Shown here piece by piece: positions 13,401-22,809 of a stretch of DNA of 64,000 nt. Under the pieces are notes generated by a model that worked only from the letters and a program-made list of their open reading frames with translations, searched no databases and was not told the DNA's origin. The position numbers were made by a program, and so were the translations under genes. The stretch is from Macrocystis pyrifera (Eukaryota; Sar; Phaeophyceae; Laminariales; Laminariaceae). The DNA lies in NCBI GenBank assembly GCA_031763025.1, contig JASSKH010000026.1, positions 4,359,429-4,423,428 on the forward strand. The letters are read 5' to 3'. Position 1 is the first letter of the stretch. Each line of letters starts with the position of its first letter.

Positions 13401-15645
13401 ACTGCATAAGTAGGGTCATTCGATTTTGAGATCGAAAAATACAAATCTGAAGCTCGAAATCGAACCGCACAGGAAACGGCCTCAGAGTTGATCAGCAAAG
13501 GCTGTAAAAAAAAATTACTTCATGGAATTTCATGAGTGATATGATAAAATCTCGGAGGAACATTTTTCCACCAAATAGGCCCCATAATAGAGTGTTAGCG
13601 CTTTGTGAAAATTTGACTATAACGACCACTTGTATTCTCCCGTTACCGACGGATAGCAAATAACTATTTCCAAATTTACTCAAATATGGCCGCGTCGTGT
13701 ATATTTGAAAGGCAAATATACATAGAGCCAGAAAAATATACATAGAGCCGAAAACGACAACGACCACGTTAGACGGTTGGTCTACATCTCCCCGAGCCTC
13801 CGTGGTTGGTCAAGCACACCCGAAACAATACTGTGGAGGCGCGACCAAATAAATGGAGCTGGCTGACCATCTGAGGCATCTTACCACACTCGCTTGCTTC
13901 GTTGCCTCGCGACATCGTTTGACCTCCATGTACGTGTCGAGACGGCCCCCGTGCGACAGGCGTGCGGTCTGAGCCATATGTCACGGTGGGGGACAGGGCT
14001 GGTGATGTGGAAACGGCGGATTCCCTGCGCTTTTGCGCCTTTTTTGTTCCTTGACCTTGCTGTTTACAAGACCCGTAGCAGCAGCAGCACAATAGCTGTG
14101 TGCAGAGATGTCGCTGCGAGGAAAAACTCTTCCTCGGCCAGCTCCGACGAGACAGACGACGCACGTCTAGCTGTGGTCGCCGGGTGCAGCTCCTCTGAGG
14201 ATCAAATACGCTTGTCTTTCTCTCTGGTGGTTCTCCTGCCTCCCTCTCTGTCTCGTTTTCTCGTGCGTAGTGTGTAAGCCGCGCTCTTCTATCGTGATCA
14301 CATATATACCCGTAGTACCTGGAACCTTGGTACCACGAAAGCTACTTTATTGGGGTAAAAGTACGAGTACACACGTGCATACAGCAAGTACAACATCTTG
14401 CTGTGTAGTTTCTGACTGCTTGTTTTTGTTCCTTGCTGCTACGTGTTGGGAGAGCGGCAGGGCACGGAGAAGCGATGAAACGCAGGCCGCCAGAAGGTTT
14501 ATTTACTGTATGCACTCTGTCTGCTGCTTTGCTGTGTGTGTGTGATGTAGGGTTCGGCGCGGTGCCTTTTTCTTAAGGGCTCTCGCCGCAGCGCTGTGTA
14601 TCTAGCCGCACACTCAGGAACACCACGACAACGGCAGCAACGTTTGATTCGGGTACACAGCACACAGCACTCATCCATCGTACGTATACGAGATTGGTAC
14701 AGCATACCACGTACTTGCAAATTATTGCACATCTACACCCATCCGTTCCCGTTTTCCGAGAGGATCTTAAATTCATTCCAATATTTAGAAATTGATAAAG
14801 CGCATGGCGGAGAGACATCATTTTTGGATAAGTTTACCGACGAAAACACCGACGAAAACACCCTATTAAATTTTCGTTCTGCGCTAATACTCTAATAAGA
14901 CGTGATTTTGATAAAATCTGATCAGAAACGGGACCAGATACCCCGAAGCCCCCGTAAACAGCCATATAATCGCCTCAAAATTGCATAAGATCTGACAGGA
15001 AATATAAAAACCGTTTAATATCGGCTTCAGATACCAAATGGGCGTTATATTTCCGGTCAGAGTGGTAGCAGGTACTACTGCTGTAGTCTGGCTTGGGCCT
15101 GTGGGACGTAAAATTCAAGCTTGATGTTGCATGTATAGCTAACAAATACAGCGATATGTAGCCCGAAACTGCACCAGACACTGACGGTATACGGTGTACT
15201 CACCTGCAACAACGGCGTAGATGGAGCAGAAGTAGCGCATGACCTTGGATTCGGCTGAGCCCGACAGCAGGGCCATGACCAAACACACAATCCCCAGAAT
15301 AAACCCTCGCTGTGCGCGAACTCCCATCGGTCTGTTTTGGAGGCTTCCGTGTAGAGGGCCCTCCTGCTCCAATCTCACTGCCCTTGCAGCCGCCAAGAAC
15401 AAGCTCGACAGGAGGATGCTAGCGAGAGGTACGCCCCTCGAGACTCTCTCATCCGAAAGCCTGGCAGCTAACGCTGCGTCAATTCGGAAAGTAGCACTGC
15501 TGCTGTTGCATTCGCTGATACCCGTGCCGGCCTCTTGAGGTGCAATGTGCAGCCTCTGTCGACTCTTTGGGATAGCCTCTGCGAGGGCGTAGCTCCAGAC
15601 GCGGAGGCGGAGTCTCGCACTCACAACCACAGCGGCTGTGTTCAT
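4468..15645 (-). CDS. Tentative multi-exon membrane protein, unknown function
   Basis: Built from isolated exons with compatible phases. Exon A 15645-15204 starts at an ATG and ends at a strong GCAG/GTGAGT donor in phase 1. It encodes hydrophobic segments near residues 80-97 and 118-134, then the start of a third. Exon B 8058-7982 (acceptor GGCAG, donor AAG/GTGACC) completes that third segment as YAVVAGIWAVNAISI. Exon C 7299-7132 fits in phase 0 and is basic (FKRLVRGVRKHCRREHK). A last exon, 4768-4468, is acidic and Ser/Thr-rich, ends at TAA and needs a phase 2 donor, so at least one exon between C and it is missing. The frame upstream of the chosen ATG stays open to 15807, so the start is uncertain. 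No family is recognised. The last exon might belong to a different gene. Confidence 0.35.
4960..5185. repeat. ACT/ACC trinucleotide-rich tract
   Basis: Degenerate runs of ACT, ACC and GCT triplets give long threonine or valine frames on the two strands. These frames are products of the repeat, not genes. Confidence 0.8.
5453..5875. repeat. Pair of 65-bp direct repeats
   Basis: A GATGCAGCCGAACAGC block followed by a TTCACCCTGCGGAG block occurs at 5453-5515 and again at 5815-5875, about 360 bp apart in the same orientation. A further dispersed segment, at 5937-6050 (starting ATCAGCTGTGAGA), recurs at 26322-26450. Confidence 0.7.
7404..7510 (-). mobile_element. Poly-G run plus short retroposon 3' end (antisense)
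   Basis: Read on the minus strand, a CGGCCATGCATGATATCGAG-like end passes into GTACACC and then a poly-C tail of about 50 bases broken by one A. The same end occurs at 27328, 35683, 35784, 54990 and 56234, which marks it as one retroposon family with a C tail. Confidence 0.6.
9661..10078. repeat. Tandem duplication, two units of about 210 bp
   Basis: Units at 9661-9861 and 9886-10078 share the ordered blocks AACCCAACTC, GCAGAATGTGCCTG or its near match, ACGTTCGGGC, AGACATGCTGC and AGCAGGAGAAGCTCTGCTGT. No coding potential is shared between the copies. Confidence 0.8.
10091..10570. repeat. Tandem duplication, two units of about 260 bp, with CTG runs
   Basis: Each unit starts GTTGGAC and holds the block CAGATTTTTCGTCTTCAAAT and the block CGAGCGTACAG, then a CTG triplet run (longest at about 10518-10541). 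The long frames seen here on either strand come from the triplets and are not conserved as proteins. Confidence 0.8.
12715..13481. mobile_element. 767-bp inverted-repeat element with TCA flanks
   Basis: The first 44 bases (starting GGCCGTTTCCTATGCGGTTC) match the reverse complement of the last 44 with few differences. TCA lies directly outside both ends (12712-12714 and 13482-13484), as expected for a three-base target duplication. Inside are a near-perfect hairpin at 13289-13376 and a GC-rich centre with no intact transposase. Three-base duplications and GG-ended repeats are known in PIF/Harbinger-type elements; that assignment is inference. Confidence 0.75.
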
Positions 15646-15943
15646 TGCACCTCGAGCAGACGCGGCAGGCTGGGTGACGCAGCTCTGACACACACTTCCA
15701 CACTGCCACACTGCCCACTGCACAGGAAGTTCTGTTGGTGCAAAACGCGGCGCAACCAGCACCAAACCAAGTGTTTTTGTCCCCTTGCAAGACATGCAGA
15801 TGATCATGTGTCAAACTCTGGGTATGACAGATGACAGAGAATGACTCACGAGTCAGAAAAACCAAATCACCTTACTGAGTCGACCCTTCGCCTCCGCAGT
15901 CTACAGCAGCTCACTCACACAAACAACAGCAGCAGCAAGCATC
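15646..15943. promoter_or_regulatory. Divergent intergenic region, tentative gene / PsbQ gene
   Basis: This 298-bp gap separates the ATG of the tentative minus-strand gene from the ATG of the plus-strand PsbQ-like gene. It should hold the plus-strand promoter and 5' leader. No TATA box or other known element stands out, and the minus-strand frame stays open up to 15807, so part of it may be coding. Confidence 0.4.
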
Positions 15944-18900
15944 ATGATGGTGGGGCAGGTACCTGCTGCCATATTTCTCGCCTGCCTGGCTGGCACGAAC
16001 GCTTTCGTTCCCCTACCATCCCCGACCTGCTCCTGCGGCAGTAGCCGGATTACGCCGCATGTGACAACGATGAAAGCTATGGAAGGTCTCACGCGAGGCG
16101 AAGCCGTACAGCGCGCGGCTGCCGGCTCGGGGATCCTTGCCGCCGGGGTGCTGCTGTCGCCGCTGAAGCAAGGTGCGGCGGAGGCTGCGGAGGAGAAGGA
16201 CGGCGCGGAACAATTCGATGAGCTGCGCGGAGAGCTGGAGCGAAAGGGGAAGGAAGAGGAGGCAAGTTGGGTTTTAAGCAGTGCGTAGCGTTAGTCGTAA
16301 TGTCATGAGCTGTAATAGGGTGGGGCAAACAGCTCCATGGACGGCGACGGATATCCGTTCCTGGTAAATACATGAACAGAAACAGCATCGTATATATAGA
16401 GCGAGGTATCCGAGGTCGATGGATCTCGCTCCTGGTCACGTACGGTACTGGTTTCGTTACGTGAGAAATATAGAAGACAGCAGCATTACGTGGATGCTTG
16501 GACCAGCGGTGTATCTGGGTGTACTCTGATGCAGCAAGTATTTGAAGGTGGCCCCTCTCCTACTCCTACCAGGACGACCGCCCGTGCCTCCTTTATCACG
16601 AGAACGAGGTTCTGCGCGCTGGCCTTGCGTTCCGTCCTCTCCTCGTCGTGCAGACCTCCTCGTGGCGAGTGCCAGCGTACCTGGGAGTACTTGGCACCAC
16701 AGTTATATTTTAACATGTGTCCCAGTGTGTCCTGTAATCTGACGTCACCGATTGTCGTCTCACGCTCGTATGTCAATGTTTGCAGGCTAAGGAAAATTTG
16801 GTGAAGCTGACCGAAGCGGCGGAGGGTCTCAGGACGCTTGACTTCTACATCGGGGAAAAAGACTACCAGTCTATTCGCCTGGCCATGCGCAGACCTCCGA
16901 TCGTGTACCTGAGGGTCAGCGCAAGGAAGGTTATCGTCAACATGGACAACGAGCTCGAAGCGAAGAAGGCGAGTCGCCGCGTGTCAGTTAGAAGGGGATA
17001 CAATCACTCTAAAATAGATGTCTCGGTTCGCGTTGCCTGGGTAGACCACACAACAGTTGGTGTACACGCCGACTGTTGTGTAGACTACCGTTGAGTGCTC
17101 AATCCGCTGCTGCTGGTATTTCGCACTGGTACCACAGGGACAAAATTCCAAAAGCTTCTTGGTACGAGTAGCGCTTGTGGTCGGCGACGAACGAGTCGGC
17201 AGCGGTGACAAGCCGTGACGTAAGGGCGACGTCCACGACAAGCGGGTTGTAACCCTTTTGGGACCCCGAGACAGCGACCGGAAAAAAAGTCAAGCTTAGT
17301 TCCATGAACCGTCCACGAGTGAGTGTTGTGAACGCCCAGCACCGCGGGTAGGATCATGCTACGCCCGTTCCGTACGATCCCTTGCTTTGTAAGCCGGACA
17401 TCAACTTATAGCATGCCCCAATCGTGCTGTGGCCGATGCCTCAATCATCACTCTTGATCGCCAATTTTCCCCCAATGAAGTCCCCAGAGAGGCCCTACAT
17501 GTGGTTGTGATGTGAACGTGAATGCGTTTGCTGTGCCGAAGCCGGCGGTGAAGATGTGCACATGACGTGTCGTTCAGCGGAAGACAAATAGTGCTCGGAT
17601 ACTTTCGCCATTGATGGCAGATGTGATGTTGGTCGCCAACAACCTCGAAAGCTTAACCACATGTCCGATGCTATAGCGAAGCGAAAGGCTCGGCCGATGC
17701 CATCAGGGCGCACCGGGTAGAGTGTTCGCATCAGAGCTGGAAGCTGATGGCCAACACTTGACCGAACGAACTCGATGGCTACCGCGTCGCTAGGTTTGAC
17801 AATCTCATCTGTCCCCTGAACGATAGAGACAACTCCTTGCAAACGTATTGGGGAAATACCACTTTGGTTGGCATTCCGAATGTCTGGAGTTGTTCAATAA
17901 CACGCCCTTAGTGCCCAGGGTGCCCAGCGTCGTGATGGGAGGTCAGTATGCGAAGGAGTCGTCTGAACTCTGAAGGTTGTGGTCGTCCGTGATGAGATGG
18001 CGGCGCGCTTGTTCGAGGAAGTCGTCGATGTCTCGTGTCAATGGCGAGGTCGTGTTGTGCAAATGGGGTTGAGGTTTACAAGCTTCCGTACCGCTCAATA
18101 TCGTTCACACAGCACAATTTCATCACCACTGACAGAAGCCATCGTCATGGACATTCAGCGCCCAGGCTACTCCTTCGCTTTCTGACCTCCCACTTTGACA
18201 CTGAAGGCCAGGGAGGTGGGTGCTTTTGATTGAGAATAGTTTGAATGCTGAAGATTATATGTCGTCCGTGACGAGATGGCGACGTACTCGTCCGAAGAAA
18301 TCGTCGATGTCTCGTGTCAGTAGCGAGGTCGTGTTGTTCGAATGGGATTCCTTACGATCCTCCGTAAGACTCAATCTCATCCCAACAGCACGATCAACAC
18401 TGACACAAGTCATTGACTATTGCTTCGAACGAGCACACCTCGTCATGTACAACACGGGACATTCAGCGCCCAGACTGCTCCTTAGGTTTCTGACCTCTCG
18501 CTTTGACACGGACGGCCAGGGAAATGAGTGCCTTTGATGTAAAATAGGTTGAACGCTGAAGGTTCTGTGTCGTCCGCGACGAGATGGTGGCGTACTCATT
18601 CGAAGAAATTGTCGATGTCTGGTGTTGGTGGCTAGGTCGTGTTGTTCGGATGAGGTTGAACCTTACAAGCTTACGTAATGCTCTATCTCATTCAAACAGC
18701 ACGATCTCACCACTGACATGAGTCATCAACTACTGTTTCGAACAAGTACACCGCCATCTCGACATGGACGGCACGGGACATTCAGCGTTCAGGCTGCTCC
18801 GCTGTTTTCTGAACTCTTACTTTGACGTCGACGACCAACGGTGAGGGTGCTTTTTTATTTAGAATAATTTGAAAGCTACCAGGCGGTACGAAAGTCGGGA

Positions 18901-21074
18901 ATAGGAGATGCTAAATTCTGTATTGTGCTCCCCCATCTTGTCACAGTCATATATGACTCCTGACTCCCAGCCATCCTGACGCTCAAAACTGACAATAGTC
19001 AATAATCTCGTCAAGAAGAAGTGCCTCCTAAACGATGAAGACAAGTTCTTTCCACGCCCGAAAAAGTATTGGGAAAATACCACGTCCATCGGCACTCCAA
19101 ATGTCTGAGTTCGTCCAGCAGTACGCGCTTGGTGCTCAATGTCATGATGGGAGGTCGGGGAACAAAGGTTTGAACGTTGGAGGTCATGTCGTCCTTCACG
19201 AGATGGCAGCGTACTCGTTCGAAGAAGTCGTTGATGTCTCATGTCAGTGGTAATGTTGTGTTGTGATAGTGGAACTGAGCGCTACCTGGTACTTGCTTTC
19301 GTAGTCGTCAATCCCATTCACACAGCACGATCTCACTACTGACACAAGCCATCAACTACTGCTTCGAACGAACACACCGCCATCCCGTCACGGACGACAC
19401 GGAATATTCAGCGTTCAGGCTGCTCCTTCGCTTTCTGGCCTCCCACTTTGACACTGACGACCAAGGGCGAGGGTGCTTCAGATTAATTCCAGACGTTCGG
19501 AGTGTCAACCAATGTGGGGGCTTTCATATTACTGTCGGGCGCGCAATCAACTTGTGACCGTCGTTCAGTTGACAAAATATTGTTTTCGAGCCAAGTGACG
19601 CGATGGTCGTCGAGTTCGAGAATCAGTCACCAGTCTCCAGACCTGATACAAACACTATACCGGGTGCGCCCTGATGATAGCGGGCTAGTCTTCGTTTCGG
19701 TGTCGGACATGTGGTTAGCTTTCGAGGTCGTTGGCTACGAGTACCAACAACTCACCTGCCTCAAGTGGCGAAACATGCCATGCACTGTCTTGCACTGGAG
19801 CACATGTTACGTACACGTCGTCATGGTCGTCTTCGGCACACCAGACACGTTCACGTCCATCCCTAAACGATATGCAGGGTTTCTGTCTTAACCCGCTTGG
19901 TATTAACGTCGCTACGAAGTCGCAGTTTGTCACCGATCCCGACCCGTTCGTCGACGACTTTGTGGCCTGACCCCTTGAACTTATCGAAGACGTGTACGCC
20001 ATGTCCACGTCAGAGCCCCCGCTCGATCGCCTCTCCTCGCCAGCTCCGCGCTTGCACGAGCATTGCTCCAACCGCTTTGGTGGCACAGCGTGAAAACTTG
20101 CAAGCAGGAGTTCCTCAGCACTTCTGGCATCGTCAGCCGCGGACTGGGCATATGTACATAGCTAGATTGGAAACCATGATTGTGTAGGATCCGTAGACTA
20201 AGTGACTTGACGCTGTTACCAGGTGGTGCGGACGTCGGGAATAGGGGATGCTCAATTTTGCCTTGTGCTTCCCCGTTTTTTTACACAGCCATACTTGACC
20301 CTTGAGATATCCTGACGATAACTAATACCAATATTAAAAAAATTAAACAAGAAAAAGCGTGTAACTACCCGGCGCCGAAAGACCTGTGCCTCGCACTCTG
20401 CGGCCATGTCGAGTTATTTGATATGTGCTCGGTATGAGTGTAAACATGATTGTCTTCGTAGGGGCGGTCACGACTACTGTATCATACCAGGTACTAGCCT
20501 ACGTGACTATCACCTCTATGAGTTTCGGCACCCTTACGTTTGCCCTCCACCATTTTTGTGTTGGTATTTTTATTCTGTCCTCCGGCGGACGGGTACGAAA
20601 TACCCGGTAAAGCTTAAGGCAATCGCGTAAAATCATACTATGAAGCACCTTGAAGGGCATCCTCCCTTCGCCGGCGTGGCCATCGTGCGTTGAGAACTAC
20701 TGTGGTGTCAAAGGCACCACGATTCGTGACAAAAATCGTGACAAAGCTGCCGCGATTCGCGGCGATTTCCGGGGCACGAAACTGTCACGATCCGTGACAA
20801 AATTTCCGCGAGTCGTGACGAAACTGTCACGATTCGTCACTAAACTCGTGACAAAGCTGCCTGCTACCCTTCCGACCGTTCCGCTTTTTTTTTCTCGCAG
20901 GCGCAATCGGCATACACCGCGCTCATCACGTCGGTCGACAAGCTGGACGGCTTGGCCAGCCGAGGGTTGAAGGAAAAGGGGGGGCTCAAGGACAACAAAG
21001 AAATCATGGACGTGTTTGACAACTGCGTCGAGCGAGGGTCCGCGCTTGTCGCGCTCCTGCCTTCGAGCAAATAG
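15944..21074 (+). CDS. PsbQ-family extrinsic photosystem II protein, lumenal
   Basis: Three exons, all phase 0: 15944-16261, 16786-16968 and 20901-21074 (TAG), giving 224 residues. Both introns start with GC rather than GT (AG/GCAAGT and AG/GCGAGT) and end with AG. The leader is tripartite: a signal peptide ending TNA before FVPLPS (the phenylalanine motif of red-lineage plastid import), a short transit segment, then a second hydrophobic stretch (residues about 56-72) ending in Ala-rich sequence like a lumen-cleavage site. The mature part is mostly helical, with an EKDYQSIRLAMR segment and YLRVSARKVI that resemble the PsbQ four-helix bundle. PsbQ-type proteins bind the lumenal face of photosystem II and stabilise the oxygen-evolving cluster. 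PsbQ' or Psb31 are the likely subtypes; which one is not settled. Confidence 0.8.
17480..20300. repeat. Complex 300-bp repeat array in PsbQ-gene intron 2
   Basis: Related units of about 290-300 bp start near 17975, 18262, 18567 and 19188, each with a CGAGATGGC block, GTCGATGTCT and an ATTCAGCG block. Outside them, 17490-17880 and 19500-19900 are diverged inverted copies of each other, and the segments 18876-18960 and 20215-20300 are direct copies. The pattern suggests a degraded transposon cluster. No intact protein is recognised. The array fills most of the 3.9-kb intron. Confidence 0.75.
20697..20880. repeat. Palindromic TCGTGAC minisatellite next to a 3' splice site
   Basis: About nine degenerate copies of CACGATTCGTGACAAA and its reverse occur in a row, ending 20 bases before the AG that starts PsbQ exon 3. 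The unit is partly self-complementary, so the transcript could fold. Confidence 0.7.
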
Positions 21075-22809
21075 ACAGTTTATTGCAAGAGTTATTATTA
21101 GCATGAAGGGGCGGCGGCCGGGGGAGGGATGGGTGGGTGGGTGTACACATGTCATGCATGGCCGTTTGGGGTGTGGGAGGGGGGGGGAGTAAAGAACTCG
21201 AGACAGACTGTCTTGCATGATTATATGCTAGTATGTGCTGTATGTCCTCGAACGTTTTGTTGGAAGCTTCCGTGAGGGGAATCTCGGATCAGTCGCTCAG
21301 TGTTATTTTTGTAGCATGCGGTGGCGGCTGAACACAGCACCCTTTACGCGTCGGGTAGGTTTTCGGGGAGAGGTCGTGGGGTTCGCCTTCATGACGAGCT
21401 CAGCGCTCGTTGTTGAGTGTTTTGCCTTCTGCTGAACAAGTGTCGTTAAGAGTAATCGTCTGATTTGTCATTTTCATGACTATTCGCCTGTTGTGCATCG
21501 TGCGCAGCAAGCGTGTTATTTTTTTGCTTCTGCTCGAACTATGTGCGGTCGACAAGTTTGTATTGCTGTGTGGGTCTGTCTCGGCTTTGCTGTTCGAAGC
21601 GGGAGTTTAATCCGTGTAGGCCGCCGTTGTTACATCTTGATCGCTTGTCGATATGCGCCTGGTGCGAAAGGACGGCTAGGTATGGAGGGCTACCCTGCGT
21701 CACGGCGCGACGCGCTTTTGTTCTTTGATGTCTCAAACCAGCCACGTATGGTCTCTTCGGGGGCAGGAGTCCACACGGTTTGGCCCCGTGCATCGTAACT
21801 GTTGTGCGCGTTTATCAAGTTTCACATTTTCACGATTTCAATTGGGATACCGATTGAAGAGGTGGCATAGCCGCACAACACCGCTGCTTGTATTTCTGTT
21901 TGTCATTGTTGCACTGAGCAGACAAACGCAATTCAAATCTAAAAGAGGCCGTGTGCATTGATTCGTACCCGAGACGCCGTCGAACAGGAATACCAAGGCA
22001 GGAACGATGAAATCTACCCCCCTCCCCGTTATGCTTACCCCTGCCACATCGATAGCTCAGCCATCAGACCCCCTGACAAACTCGCACGGCGCTGGCGGGT
22101 GTGTTTGACGAGTACAGAGCGCAAAGTTAGGGCACTGCCCGAAGTATGAGAACGTCGTGTTGCAAATTCTTTGTTGATAGACTGACAAAATGTAGCGGCG
22201 GCCGTCTGTGGGAGATATATATATATGTCGAACGTAGGATTACTCTGACCCTCTTTTCGCAAGCGCCGGTTCGTATCGTGTACTGGTACGTCGTTCTTGC
22301 AGCATACCTGGTGCCTGGTACAGCAGTACAGTACGCGTAGTGTACGTACAACACCAGCAGTAGTATCTTCACAACTGTGCAATGTAACAAGGACACGAGT
22401 ACCAGGTAATCAGCATTCAAACGGACCGTATCATTTTTGCCTCATGTTTGTATCTACCTAAATAATATTCAGTAAATCGGTTGCGTCGGGGATGGTACTA
22501 AAAAATCGTGTCGAAACTACAGAATACGTCAGCTGTGAGTTCTCCCGATCGGTCGATACTCAACTTTGCAATATATGTAATGTATCGGTCGCGCGTTTCC
22601 TGCGTCCTTGCTGGTGAAACTCCTGGGACGAAACCGAAACGGCGGCGATGTCTACCTGAAACGGAAAAAAACTCGTCCCGTTTACATACCGCCGTCCAAG
22701 CACTACGAAACTATTGAGGTCAGATCTCCTTCTGCTGACTAGGATAGAGTCATTCCCATTGGTTACCAGCGTGTACATCTTTGCTTCCTCTGTGTCTGCT
22801 GCTGGTGCT
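21075..22809. other. Intergenic region between PsbQ-like and Mpv17-like genes
   Basis: Both flanking genes run left to right. The first part is the 3' untranslated region of the PsbQ-like gene and includes an antisense remnant of the C-tailed retroposon near 21125-21160 (CATGCATGGCCG). The remainder, including a CAGCTGTGAGTTC repeat near 22528 that recurs near 43950, holds the presumed promoter of the next gene. No other gene is supported. Confidence 0.5.
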
